Source: Candidatus Poribacteria bacterium (GTDB lineage: Bacteria > Poribacteria > WGA-4E > GCA-2687025). From it: 14,229 nt of DNA. The notes beneath the pieces were generated by a model, which did no database searches, was not told the origin of the DNA, and saw only the letters and a program-made list of their open reading frames with translations. Position 1 is the stretch's first letter; each line of letters starts with the position of its first letter. The stretch covers positions 101,606 through 115,834 of the forward strand of contig JAPPNK010000010.1 in assembly GCA_028818695.1 (NCBI GenBank), in the 5' to 3' direction. Shown piece by piece: positions 1 through 7,423 of this stretch. Made by a program: the position numbers and the translations under genes.

Positions 1-1670
1 CGTATTCTCCGGACGGTACACGACTTGCCACCGGCGACTACGACGGCGCAATGCGGATCTGGAACGCCGATACAGGCGACCCAATACGAACGCTTAAGGG
101 GCGTACGAATTGGGTCTCTTCGGTGGCGTATTCTCCGGACGGTACGCGGATTGCCAGCGGCGACAGCACAGTGCGGATCTGGAATGCCGACACAGGCGAT
201 CCAATACGAACGCTTAAGAGATATGCGTATTGGGTCTTGTCTGTGGCGTATTCTCCGGACGGCGCCCAGATTGCCACCGGCGACCACGACGGCACAGTGC
301 GGATCTGGAATGCCGATACAGGCGACCCAATACGAACATTTGAGGGGCATACATATGAGGTCAGGTCCGTGGCGTATTCTCCGGACGGCGCATGGCTTGC
401 CAGCGCAGGCAGGGACGGGACGATTCGAATCTGGAGATTGGAGGATGCCCCTATTGCGGCGCAGGACACGACGTTCACGATCTCGCTGAAACGCGGTTTG
501 AATCTGATCCACGTTCCTGTGAAGGACGAAACTCTGTCGAAGGTGAGCGATCTCTACAACGCTCTCGGCGGTTCGTCCGATGTGCGGCATATCATCTCTT
601 ATGTTCCGTCTGCGACAGGCGCCGGCAGATTTGCCGCCTACGTCGGCGTCCCAGGTTCTGTGGGCGACGCGGCGTTGTCGGATCAGACAGCGGTGATGGT
701 GAATATGCGGAACGCGAAGGATGTTTCGTTCACGGGCGGCTTGTTGAACGACACGGTTACATTGACGGAGGGCATCAACCTGATCGGAGTTCCGCGCGCC
801 GAAGCCGTGGAGAAGGCGAGCGGCGTCGCTCCGAATGCGGCAGCTGTCATTGTTTTAACAACCGATTCGTTTGGGAACGCCCAGTTCTCTCGCGTCGTTC
901 CGAACACGCCGACGGATGTCGCGGCGGTCGGCGGTCAAGGCTATATTGTCGTTGCGAACGCGGACGATTCGATCCCTTACGCCGGCGAGGCATGGAAAGA
1001 CCCTGAGGTTCCCGCGCCGGCGACAGCAGCTTCGACCGACGCGGTCAAGTTTGATCCGACAAGCGCGCCTGTTCTTCTGATTGAGGGCTTGTTTGCCCGC
1101 GAGGACACTCTGGAGCCTGTGAGCGGGCTTCAGGTGACGATCCGCAATCTTCGGACGGGCGAATCGGTCGTCGACGCGGCAGGCAGCGGCCGGTTTGTGA
1201 AGCCGATGATCGCTCTGCGCGGCGGCCGTTACGAAGAAGGCGACACGCTTGAGGTGTCTGTGGTTGATTTGAGCGGAACATTCGGCGGGTTGGCGCCTGT
1301 TCGAGCGGTTGTCGGGAAGGACGAGATCGCCGCCGGCCGTATCGACATTGGCAGGCAGCTGTTGAGCGCGGTTCCCTCCAAAACGGCGCTTCTGCCGAAC
1401 TATCCGAACCCGTTCAACCCTGAGACATGGATCCCCTTCGATCTGGCAGATTCAAGCCGCGTGAAGATAACGATCTACAATTCGTCGGGTCAGACGGTTC
1501 GCGTTTTGGAGCTTGGGCAGTTGCCCGCGGGTTCCTACCGCAGCCGGTCAAAAGCCCCGCATTGGGACGGGCGGAACGCTTTGGGCGAACCTGTCGCCAG
1601 CGGCGTGTATTATGTCCGCATTGAGGCGGGATCGTTCACGGCGTTTCGGCGCATGGTCGTGTTGAAATAA
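1..1670 (+). CDS. WD40-repeat protein with C-terminal PNPFNP sorting-like domain (5' partial)
   Basis: The reading frame is open from the left edge, so the start lies upstream; about 555 residues are visible. Roughly the first 144 residues are WD40 blades of the form SVAYSPDG..IASGD.DGTVRIW, followed each time by NADTGDPIRT. The usual GH dipeptide survives only in the last linker (EGHTYEV) and the terminal WD is IW. Blade 2 lacks two residues (GDSTVRIW against GDHDGTVRIW). A long middle region of beta-rich character follows (GLNLIHVPV, YVPSATGAGRFAAYVG), of a kind I associate with poribacterial secreted proteins. The C-terminus has NYPNPFNPETWIPF, then VKITIYNSSGQTVRVLELG and GVYYVRIEAG, matching FlgD-like/type IX secretion sorting domains. 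I infer an exported or surface-attached scaffold or binding protein; the ligand is unknown. The terminator at 1690-1730 ends the unit. Confidence 0.85.
   Translation, partial: YSPDGTRLATGDYDGAMRIWNADTGDPIRTLKGRTNWVSSVAYSPDGTRIASGDSTVRIWNADTGDPIRTLKRYAYWVLSVAYSPDGAQIATGDHDGTVRIWNADTGDPIRTFEGHTYEVRSVAYSPDGAWLASAGRDGTIRIWRLEDAPIAAQDTTFTISLKRGLNLIHVPVKDETLSKVSDLYNALGGSSDVRHIISYVPSATGAGRFAAYVGVPGSVGDAALSDQTAVMVNMRNAKDVSFTGGLLNDTVTLTEGINLIGVPRAEAVEKASGVAPNAAAVIVLTTDSFGNAQFSRVVPNTPTDVAAVGGQGYIVVANADDSIPYAGEAWKDPEVPAPATAASTDAVKFDPTSAPVLLIEGLFAREDTLEPVSGLQVTIRNLRTGESVVDAAGSGRFVKPMIALRGGRYEEGDTLEVSVVDLSGTFGGLAPVRAVVGKDEIAAGRIDIGRQLLSAVPSKTALLPNYPNPFNPETWIPFDLADSSRVKITIYNSSGQTVRVLELGQLPAGSYRSRSKAPHWDGRNALGEPVASGVYYVRIEAGSFTAFRRMVVLK
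3..434 (+). repeat. Tandem near-identical WD40 blade repeats (about 120-126 bp period)
   Basis: The phrase CGTATTCTCCGGACGG recurs at 1, 127, 247 and 373, giving periods of 126, 120 and 126 bases. The intervening DNA (GTGCGGATCTGGAA, CAATACGAAC) is also almost unchanged. The 120-base unit corresponds to the blade with a 6-base in-frame deletion. Nucleotide-level identity this high suggests recent duplication or gene conversion of blades. Confidence 0.85.
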
Positions 1671-1689
1671 CCTTTCAAGGAGAATGCAG

Positions 1690-1730
1690 AATCGCCGTTG
1701 TCTTTCCTAGGGCAGCGGCGGTTTTGTTTT
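1690..1730 (+). terminator. Intrinsic terminator after the WD40 gene
   Basis: CGCCGTTG (1693-1700) pairs with CAGCGGCG (1713-1720), with one G-T pair, across a 12-base loop. It is followed immediately by GTTTTGTTTT (1721-1730). It lies 20 bases after the stop codon at 1668-1670. On the opposite strand no T-run follows, so it does not obviously terminate mtnP. Confidence 0.75.
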
Positions 1731-1772
1731 CATATGCCGGCAAAGACGATGAGCGTATTCTGTAGATTCCCG

Positions 1773-2651
1773 CTAAGAATCGTCCGGCGCATACGCCGGA
1801 TACTTTTGAAGCAGGGCGCGAAGCCGCCTCTTCGTCGAGGCGGATACGGCGGACGGATCGGTCGCAAAGGCGGAACCGAGAGCTGAACGGCAGCCGCATT
1901 CGCGCTCGCTCGGAAGCCGTTTCAACGCGGCGCGTATGACCCGCTTTCCCGCGTCCACATTCCGAAACAGGTTTTTCAATATCATCTCCGCCGTCACCGT
2001 CTCATGCTCTGGATGCCACACGTCATAGTCGGTCACAGCCGCCAGCGCCGCGTAGCACATCTCCGCTTCCCGCGCCAACTTCGCCTCCGTCGCCGCCGTC
2101 ATTCCGATGATGTCCATTCCCCACTGCCTGTATAGCTTTGACTCCGCCTTTGTGGAAAACTGCGGACCTTCTATGCAGATATAGGTTCCGCCCATATGCG
2201 CCGTCTCGTTTTCGTCGGCGCATGCCTCGCCCAAGACGCGCCGCAGAACAGGGCAAAACGGCTCGCTCATGCTCACATGCGCCGCCATTCCCTCGTCAAA
2301 AAAGGAGCTTTGCCGCCGTTTTGTATGGTCAAACAGCTGGTCGGGTATCGCAAAGGCGGCGGGCGGTATGTCCTCGCGCAGGCTGCCGACGGCGCTGAAC
2401 GAGAAGACGGCGTTGACGCCCAGCGTCTTCAAGGCGTAGATGTTTGCCCGCGCGTTCAGCTGCGAGGGCGGTATCGGATGTCCGCGCCCATGCCTCGGCA
2501 GAAACGCGACCCGGCGTCCGTCCAGCTTGCCTAGAAGCAGTTTGTCGCTGGGCGGTCCGAAGGGGGTGTCGATCTCCGCCTCTTCTTTATCGGTTAGCCC
2601 TTCCATTTGGTAAAATCCGCTTCCTCCGATGACAGCGGTATCGGCTTGCAT
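1773..2651 (-). CDS. mtnP: S-methyl-5'-thioadenosine phosphorylase (MTAP/PNP family)
   Basis: Phosphorolysis of 5'-methylthioadenosine to adenine and methylthioribose-1-phosphate, in cytosolic methionine and adenine salvage. The 292-residue protein has the family's phosphate loop GGSGFY (9-14), the LPRHGRGH phosphate/ribose segment (51-58), the central EGPQFSTKAES (161-171), GMT (183-185), and TDYD (207-210). In this family paired aspartates at that last position favour adenine-type bases over guanine or hypoxanthine, so MTA is the likely substrate. The ATG is preceded by AAAGGAAC about five bases upstream, which fixes the start. The first 65 bases overlap the end of nnr in another frame, so the two genes are probably co-transcribed and translationally coupled. 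No other methionine-salvage gene is in view. A general purine nucleoside phosphorylase of the same family is the main alternative. Confidence 0.92.
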   Translation of the reverse strand: MQADTAVIGGSGFYQMEGLTDKEEAEIDTPFGPPSDKLLLGKLDGRRVAFLPRHGRGHPIPPSQLNARANIYALKTLGVNAVFSFSAVGSLREDIPPAAFAIPDQLFDHTKRRQSSFFDEGMAAHVSMSEPFCPVLRRVLGEACADENETAHMGGTYICIEGPQFSTKAESKLYRQWGMDIIGMTAATEAKLAREAEMCYAALAAVTDYDVWHPEHETVTAEMILKNLFRNVDAGKRVIRAALKRLPSERECGCRSALGSAFATDPSAVSASTKRRLRALLQKYPAYAPDDS

Positions 2652-4221
2652 GAGGTTCCTTTCGCAGCGTTTGTTGAAGGGCGGCGGGCAGGGCGCGCGA
2701 TATGTCCCGCGCGGTCAGCCCGTCGCCTTTTTGTCGATAAGCGATGTCGCCGGCCAATCCATGAAGATACGCCGCAGAAATAGTCGCCCTAAGAGGCGAT
2801 ATTCCCTGCGCCAGAAGCCCTGTTAATGCCCCGGTGAGAACATCCCCCGATCCGCCCGTCGCCATGCCGCTGTTGCCCGTCGGGTTCAAAAACACGTCCC
2901 CGTCCGGCGACGCAACGGCGGTCGGCGCCCCCTTCAACAGAACAACCACATCAAACTCCTTCGCCAGCGAACGCGGCGCCTCAATCCGCCTCTGCTCCAC
3001 CTTTTCGGACGTCGATCCGATCAGCCGCGCCATTTCCCCCGTGTGCGGCGTCAAAACGGCGTCCCTGGGTAAACGCGCCTGCGTTTCAGAAAGCGGAGCC
3101 GCAATGTTCAGTCCGTCCGCGTCAATCGCAAGCGCCGCCGGCGGACGCCGATCCTCCGCCCACTCGGCGTATAGGTTCAGGAAAAGGCGGCGCGTCTCCG
3201 GATGCTTCGACAAGCCGGGACCTACAGCGAGCGCGTCGGCGTAGAGAATCGCCTCTCGGAGAGGCTTCGCGGCGCCCATGCCGAGCGTCCTGCTTTCTGT
3301 TTCAGGCAGGTAAAGCGTTGTCGCTTCCCGTACGGACGCGTCCACCGCATCCCCGAGCGAGGCTGGAACCGCCGCGACCGACGTCCCGGCGCCGACCCGA
3401 AGCGCGGCATGCGCGGCGAGCGACGCGGCTCCCGTCATACCCTTAGACCCGCCGACGATAACCGCCTGCCCAAAGTCGCCCTTGTGCGCGTCCGGCGGAC
3501 GGTAATCCAGCGGCTCGGCGGCGTCCTCCTTTTCAACCCAAAAAATATGCGGACGGGCGCGTTCGACCGCCTCCTTCGGAAAGCCGACGTCTATCGCGAT
3601 GAGCCGCCCGACCCGTTCAACGCCTGGGTACAACAGCAGCGGCGGCTTCGGAAAGCCGACGGCAAGCGTGATGTCCGCGCGGACGCAGCGGTCATCGAAG
3701 TCTGCCCAAACGCCTTTGCGGTAGACCAAGGCGTTAACGCCGCTCGGCATGTCGACTGCGAGAACGCGGGCGCTGGACCGGTTGGCGGCGACAATGAGGC
3801 GGGCGTACTCGCCGCGCGGCGCGCCTTCCGCCCCGACGCCCATGAGCGCGTCGATGATCCAGGCATGCCTGTCGAGTTGGAGGTTGTCATGGGGCGGCGC
3901 GTGGACGGGAACGCCCGCTTTTTGCGCCGCTTGGAAGCATTCGTAGGCGGGTCCGCCGGGGCGGATAGGCTCGGCGGCGAGATAGATTTGCGTGTCGGCT
4001 CCCGCATTTTTGAGTCGCCTCGCGGCGGCGAATCCGTCTCCGCCGTTGTTTCCGCGCCCGCACAACACGGCGGTCGATTCGCCGCGCCGAAGCCGCTTGA
4101 GGATCTGCCGAGCCGTCTCTTCGCCCGCGTTTTCCATCAACACGCGCGCGGGAATGCCCATATTTTCGATCGTGTATCGGTCGATCTCGCGCATCTGCTT
4201 TGCTGTCGGGACGGGTATCAT
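2587..4221 (-). CDS. nnr: Bifunctional NAD(P)H-hydrate repair enzyme (epimerase + ADP-dependent dehydratase)
   Basis: Repairs hydrated NADH/NADPH in the cytosol: the N-terminal YjeF_N domain epimerises NAD(P)HX and the C-terminal ribokinase-like domain dehydrates it. Visible in order: LMENAGEE (28-35), GRGNNGGDGF (55-64, the dinucleotide loop), DALMGVG (124-130), AVDMPSG (155-161), then HKGDFGQAVIVGGSKGMTGA (246-265), AVGPGLS (332-338), AIDADGLN (365-372), LTPHTGEMARL (390-400), LLKGAPT (428-434) and GNSGMATGGSGDVLTG (449-464) with the catalytic-type Asp460. Length 544 is a little over the roughly 500 usual for the fused enzyme. The extra is a basic, unconserved-looking tail (about 523-544) encoded where the gene overlaps mtnP. 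The start has AAAGGAG nine bases upstream. It follows the membrane-protein gene on the same strand after about 115 bases. Confidence 0.95.
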   Translation of the reverse strand: MIPVPTAKQMREIDRYTIENMGIPARVLMENAGEETARQILKRLRRGESTAVLCGRGNNGGDGFAAARRLKNAGADTQIYLAAEPIRPGGPAYECFQAAQKAGVPVHAPPHDNLQLDRHAWIIDALMGVGAEGAPRGEYARLIVAANRSSARVLAVDMPSGVNALVYRKGVWADFDDRCVRADITLAVGFPKPPLLLYPGVERVGRLIAIDVGFPKEAVERARPHIFWVEKEDAAEPLDYRPPDAHKGDFGQAVIVGGSKGMTGAASLAAHAALRVGAGTSVAAVPASLGDAVDASVREATTLYLPETESRTLGMGAAKPLREAILYADALAVGPGLSKHPETRRLFLNLYAEWAEDRRPPAALAIDADGLNIAAPLSETQARLPRDAVLTPHTGEMARLIGSTSEKVEQRRIEAPRSLAKEFDVVVLLKGAPTAVASPDGDVFLNPTGNSGMATGGSGDVLTGALTGLLAQGISPLRATISAAYLHGLAGDIAYRQKGDGLTARDISRALPAALQQTLRKEPHASRYRCHRRKRILPNGRANR

Positions 4222-4271
4222 CTGCGGGCGCTCCTTTATTTAGGCGAATATGGAGAAAACCGCTATGGATC

Positions 4272-4288
4272 CTCGCTGCGCAAGCGAG
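4272..4288 (-). other. Small hairpin upstream of nnr
   Basis: CTCGCT (4272-4277) and AGCGAG (4283-4288) form a six-base-pair stem with a five-base loop in the 115-base gap between the membrane-protein gene and nnr. No T-run follows on either strand, so it is not a standard terminator. It might be an mRNA processing or stability element. Confidence 0.3.
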
Positions 4289-4336
4289 ATGCGCGGTATC
4301 GGGAGGCCCGCTCCATCAGTTTCAATACCGTTTCCT

Positions 4337-4885
4337 CTAGAAACTCAGCGACAATATCATCCCTGTCGTTGGGTTCATTTTCGACGGCTGTATGACGCCG
4401 ATCTGGAGCCTGTTCTGCTCGTTGATCTTGCCCGCGGCGATGGGGGCGTCAATGATCGACCATAGCCAGCCGCCCAGAAGGAAGACCGCCCCGACCTTTT
4501 CCAGTCCATCGTCGTCCTCAGGATCAACCGAGCCAAACGCCCGCTCGTAATTGTCCTCGACTGCAGCATGCCAGAGCAATCCGCCAAAGAGCGTAGAGGT
4601 GAACATTATGACGCCTTTGCCCGTCTGACCGTTGTTGACCTGTCCTGCGCCTGGTATGAATACCGAGAGCAGAAACGATATTGCAGGGTCTCTCCTGCCC
4701 ATGAGACCTAAAGCCTGTATGGGCGTCTGGTCGGCGCGGGCAACCAGCCCCGTCATCGCCTTCATTTCCTTCTTGGGAGTCGCCGTCTCGCACGGCGGCG
4801 GGCAGGCTATATCGTCTGCCGCGATCGGCAACGAGATGAGCGCCGCGGAAAGCGCCGCAACTGCGAAGGTCAGCAGTGTGTTCAT
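4337..4885 (-). CDS. Exported/membrane protein of unknown function with PGAGQ..NGQ motif
   Basis: I do not recognise a specific gene. Starting at the ATG preceded by AAAAAAGGAC (AAGGA, spacing about nine), the protein is 182 residues; the same frame allows 12 more residues upstream, but without a ribosome site. It begins with a signal-like segment MNTLLTFAVAALSAALISLP ending near IAADD. A soluble stretch follows with CPPPC, then three hydrophobic stretches: around PAISFLLSVFIPGAGQVNNG, GVIMFTSTLFGGLLWHAAV and VGAVFLLGGWLWSIIDAPIAAG. The 'LSVFIPGAGQ..NGQ..KG' pattern is shared with small bacterial membrane proteins of DUF5683/TM2-like type, in which it starts a helical hairpin. An acidic loop (DPEDDDG) separates helices two and three. 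The chain ends GMILSLSF. It has its own promoter and an operator-like dyad upstream. Localisation is probably inner membrane; function unknown. Confidence 0.7.
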   Translation of the reverse strand: MNTLLTFAVAALSAALISLPIAADDIACPPPCETATPKKEMKAMTGLVARADQTPIQALGLMGRRDPAISFLLSVFIPGAGQVNNGQTGKGVIMFTSTLFGGLLWHAAVEDNYERAFGSVDPEDDDGLEKVGAVFLLGGWLWSIIDAPIAAGKINEQNRLQIGVIQPSKMNPTTGMILSLSF

Positions 4886-4938
4886 GATTCGTGTCCTTTT
4901 TTCTTTTCGGTGCAAGGTCAATCATGCCAGCAGGATAC

Positions 4939-4968
4939 AGTATAGTATAATGATCTACTTTAGATCAA
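4939..4968 (-). promoter_or_regulatory. Candidate sigma-70 promoter for the membrane-protein gene
   Basis: On the minus strand TTGATC (4968-4963) is followed after 18 bases by TATACT (4944-4939), leaving a leader of roughly 45-50 bases before the ATG at 4885. A second overlapping TATACT sits at 4949-4944, but with too short a spacer. The region is markedly AT-rich compared with its surroundings. Confidence 0.5.
4951..4967. promoter_or_regulatory. Perfect 7-3-7 dyad, operator candidate
   Basis: TGATCTA (4951-4957), spacer CTT, TAGATCA (4961-4967) is a perfect palindrome. It overlaps the candidate -35 element and fills most of the spacer of the minus-strand promoter, the classic place for a dimeric repressor to bind. 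The regulator is not identifiable from this window. Confidence 0.5.
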
Positions 4969-5003
4969 CACTGAAATACGCGCTCACGTTATCAACAGCT
5001 AGT

Positions 5004-5036
5004 CCGCCGTTTCAACCGAAGCGGAAATGACGGCGG
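5004..5036. other. Imperfect stem-loop between the ArsC-family gene and its downstream neighbour
   Basis: CCGCCG (5004-5009) pairs with CGGCGG (5031-5036), with a possible inner TTTC/GAAA pairing on the minus strand. It starts 24 bases past the stop of the ArsC-family gene. There is no T-tract, so if it ends the kinase/ArsC transcript it is not a textbook intrinsic terminator. Confidence 0.3.
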
Positions 5037-5060
5037 ATGGACACGGCTGTTCGCGCAGGG

Positions 5061-5414
5061 TTAGTCCAGCAGGTCGTCGATCGCCTCCGTCGGACGGCCG
5101 ACAACGGCGCGCCCGTCCCGCACAATGATCGGCCGCTGCATCAACGCCGGGTTTGCCGCGACCGCCTTCAGCAGCTCCGCGTCCGACAGCGATGGGTCGT
5201 TCAGACCGAGCGCCTCGTACTCGTCCTCCCCGTCCCGCAGAATATCGCGCGGTTTCAGATTCAACTTGCGCAGCGTCTCGGCAAGCTCTTCTGCGTCCAG
5301 CGGCTGCTTCAAATACTCCACCACGCGCGCCTCCACCCCCTTTTCGTCCAGATACGCCATCGCGGCGCGCGACTTGCTGCATTCAGGGTTATGGTAGATT
5401 GTCCATTCCAACAT
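5061..5414 (-). CDS. ArsC-family (glutaredoxin-type) arsenate reductase-like protein
   Basis: Thioredoxin-fold protein of 117 residues. Family members reduce arsenate to arsenite using a single active cysteine and glutathione/glutaredoxin; some homologues (YfgD-like) have no proven arsenate role. All four key positions of E. coli plasmid R773-type ArsC fall at identical numbers here: Cys12 in YHNPECSKSR (7-16), Arg60, Arg94 in LMQRPIIV and Arg107 in GRPTE. The length also fits that family rather than the Bacillus-type ArsC. The start has AAAGGAG about eight bases upstream. It begins 19 bases after the ROK kinase gene on the same strand, so the two are probably one operon. No arsR, arsB or acr3 gene is nearby, so a role in arsenic resistance is not supported by context. 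Hence the symbol is left blank. Confidence 0.85.
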   Translation of the reverse strand: MLEWTIYHNPECSKSRAAMAYLDEKGVEARVVEYLKQPLDAEELAETLRKLNLKPRDILRDGEDEYEALGLNDPSLSDAELLKAVAANPALMQRPIIVRDGRAVVGRPTEAIDDLLD

Positions 5415-5433
5415 TTCGCTCTCCTTTGTTTGT

Positions 5434-6420
5434 TTAACCGGCCGCCTCAGGGTTCAAAATGAGAGCCGCCGCTCCGAGCATTCCCGCGTCGTTGCCATGC
5501 TGCGCGGGCAGAATGCGCATACCTTCGGCGCATTCGCGGAACGCCCGCAGCCGTATCTCTCTTTCTATATGCGGAAACAGAATGTTCCCTGCGTTCGCAA
5601 TGCCGCCGCCGATGACGACCGCCTGCGGGTTCAAAAAATTCGCCAGAGAAGCCAACGCGATCCCGATATAACGCCCCGTCTCCGCGAAGATGTTCGCCGC
5701 GAGGGCGTCCCCTTTCCGCGCCGCATCCTCGATGATCTCCGGACAGCGGTCGTCCATCGCCTTGAGCGCGTCGATATGCTCGTCCAGCAGCGACGGGCGC
5801 GGATCGTCCGCCAAAGCCTCCAGCGTCCGCGCGATGATGCCGTTCTTGCCAGCCATCGCTTCTAGGCAGCCGAAGTTGCCGCATCCGCACAGCCGCCCCT
5901 TCGGCTCCACGGTCATATGTCCGATTTCGCCCGCCATGCCGCCTGCGCCGCGGTAAAGTTTGCCGTTCAACACGACGCCGCCGCCGATGCCGGTCCCGAT
6001 TGTCATGCCGATCATGTCCGTAACGCCGCGCCCCGCGCCGTACATATACTCGCCGAGAGTCATTGCGTTCACATCGTTTTCCAGCATTACCTCTAAAGAC
6101 GGGTCGCCCAGCGCCTCCTGTATGAGCGCCGCCAAAGGGACGTTGCGCCAGGACGTTCCGTCAGGGTTATACAGGTTCGGCGAGAACAGGTCGATGGTTC
6201 GGGTCGGGTCGATCAGCCCAGGGCATCCGACGCCGACGCCGGCGATGTCAAAGTTGCCGCGCGCCCGCTTCACGATAGCGGCGATCTGCTCGGCGACGCC
6301 GCGCGGTCCGGAACGCGCCTGGGTGTCCTCGGAGCCTTTTTGCGCCGCGGCGCCTGTTTCGGAAACGACGCCCCATTTGACGCGCGTTCCGCCGATGTCG
6401 ATGCTTACTGCGTGTTTCAC
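5434..6420 (-). CDS. ROK-family sugar kinase (glucokinase-like)
   Basis: ATP-dependent phosphorylation of a hexose, most likely glucose or a related sugar, in the cytosol. I place the start at a GTG preceded by GGAAGG six bases upstream, giving 328 residues beginning (M)KHAVSIDIGGT. An ATG 20 codons earlier has no ribosome site and no family similarity. Visible motifs in this numbering: phosphate loop DIGGTRVKWG (8-17), GVGCPGLID (63-71), catalytic Asp116 in ENDVNA, GTGIGGGVVLNG (142-153), GEIGH with His168, and the ROK zinc motif CGCGNFGCLE (Cys178, Cys180, Cys185). No N-terminal helix-turn-helix is present, so it is a kinase rather than a ROK repressor. The ArsC-family gene follows after 19 bases. 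The acetamidase-like gene diverges upstream. Confidence 0.93.
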   Translation of the reverse strand: MKHAVSIDIGGTRVKWGVVSETGAAAQKGSEDTQARSGPRGVAEQIAAIVKRARGNFDIAGVGVGCPGLIDPTRTIDLFSPNLYNPDGTSWRNVPLAALIQEALGDPSLEVMLENDVNAMTLGEYMYGAGRGVTDMIGMTIGTGIGGGVVLNGKLYRGAGGMAGEIGHMTVEPKGRLCGCGNFGCLEAMAGKNGIIARTLEALADDPRPSLLDEHIDALKAMDDRCPEIIEDAARKGDALAANIFAETGRYIGIALASLANFLNPQAVVIGGGIANAGNILFPHIEREIRLRAFRECAEGMRILPAQHGNDAGMLGAAALILNPEAAG

Positions 6421-6434
6421 ACTGCGCCTTCCGC

Positions 6435-6440
6435 TATAAT
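6435..6440 (+). promoter_or_regulatory. Candidate -10 element (TATAAT) for the acetamidase-like gene
   Basis: A perfect TATAAT lies 38 bases before the ATG at 6479, with no good -35 hexamer at 16-18 bases upstream. The opposite strand reads TATTAT at 6441-6436, so the 58-base divergent gap may hold overlapping back-to-back promoters for this gene and the ROK kinase. Confidence 0.4.
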
Positions 6441-6478
6441 ATGTCCGCTTTAAAATACCAAAGAAACGGACAGACGGC

Positions 6479-7393
6479 ATGCAAAAAGCGACGACCGAGA
6501 CGCTTTATTTTGAAACAGGACCGCGCAACGCGCCGACGATGCGCGTTCAGCCCGGCGAACGGTTTCAGGTTCAGACGCAGCTGAACCGCGGGCCGTGGCT
6601 TGACTCCCATCCCGACGGCGAAGCGCTGCGCAAGCGTCTGCGCGGCGGCAACCCGTCCAGCGGCGCCGTTTATGTGGAGGGGGCGGAGCCAGGGCATGCG
6701 CTCCATGTACATATTGAGGCAATCGATGTGGACCCGCTTGGGTTCACGCGATACGGCGGCAGCACGGGCGCGATGCCTGGATGGATGGGTCCGTCGGGCG
6801 TCGGGGCGGCGGAGCGGATTGTGGAGATACGAGACGGGGAGATTCACTGGGGCGGCGGACGGACGCTTCCGCTGCGCCCGATGCTCGGTTTTGTGGGCGT
6901 CTCGCCGGCGCGGCAGACGTTTCACAACGGATGGGGCGGCGACTGGGGCGGCAACTTCGACCTTCAGGAGATCGCGCCAGGGGCGGAAGTGATTTTGCCG
7001 GTCAATGTGCAGGGCGCGCTGCTGCATGTCGGCGATATGCATGCCATTCAAGGAGACGGCGAAATTTGCGGCGCGGGCGGCATTGAAGCGTCTGGGACGG
7101 CGACGCTGCGCTGCGAGCTGAGCCGAAAACCGAGCGGCATGGTCGGTCCGCGCGTTGTGGATGAGACGCACATCATGACGGTCGCCATGGCGAAGCCGGC
7201 TGAAGACGCCTTTAGACACGCGCTCGCGGCGCTCATACGGTGGATGGAGCAGGAGTACGGGTTCAGCCGAAAAGAGGCGTTTCTCTGGCTAGGGCAGACG
7301 CTGGAAGCGCGCTGTACGCAGTTTGTGAACCCGACCTATACGTATGTCGCCAAGATACGGAAGGCGTTTTTGCCGAAGCCGTCGGAGCGGTGA
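6479..7393 (+). CDS. Acetamidase/formamidase family protein
   Basis: Member of the FmdA/AmdA family, zinc-dependent cytosolic amidases that release ammonia from formamide, acetamide or other small amides. The 304-residue length matches the family. Hallmarks seen: VQPGERFQVQT near the N-terminus (23-33), a GGAYVEGAEPGH-like segment, PMLGFVGVSPA (133-143), and the strongly conserved APGAEVILPVNVQGALLHVGD followed by MHAIQGDGEICG, which carries the family's metal/active-site GD.HA.QGDGE residues. VDETHIMTVA follows. The start has no strong Shine-Dalgarno sequence (GAAACGGAC upstream), but starting further in would remove the conserved first strand. It converges on the ABC ATPase gene 30 bases downstream. 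The substrate cannot be told from sequence, and no amide transporter or urea/amide operon is adjacent. Confidence 0.9.
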   Translation: MQKATTETLYFETGPRNAPTMRVQPGERFQVQTQLNRGPWLDSHPDGEALRKRLRGGNPSSGAVYVEGAEPGHALHVHIEAIDVDPLGFTRYGGSTGAMPGWMGPSGVGAAERIVEIRDGEIHWGGGRTLPLRPMLGFVGVSPARQTFHNGWGGDWGGNFDLQEIAPGAEVILPVNVQGALLHVGDMHAIQGDGEICGAGGIEASGTATLRCELSRKPSGMVGPRVVDETHIMTVAMAKPAEDAFRHALAALIRWMEQEYGFSRKEAFLWLGQTLEARCTQFVNPTYTYVAKIRKAFLPKPSER

Positions 7394-7423
7394 GCCTGCC
7401 GCGGTCTAAGGAAGCATGTTAAG

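Noticed and set aside
1-434. 120-126 base periodicity as a non-coding repeat array
   Set aside because: The period is a multiple of three, in frame, and encodes WD40 blades.
3202-4395. 397-codon plus-strand open frame opposite nnr
   Set aside because: Fully antisense to a clear two-domain enzyme; arginine-rich translation with no family features, typical of GC-rich shadow frames.
6421-6480. ATG start of the ROK kinase 20 codons upstream, overlapping the acetamidase ATG in GCATGC
   Set aside because: No ribosome site and no family similarity in the extension; the GTG at 6420 has GGAAGG at proper spacing and starts right at the phosphate-loop strand.
6434-7219. 261-codon minus-strand open frame
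   Set aside because: Antisense to the acetamidase-like gene and without family motifs.
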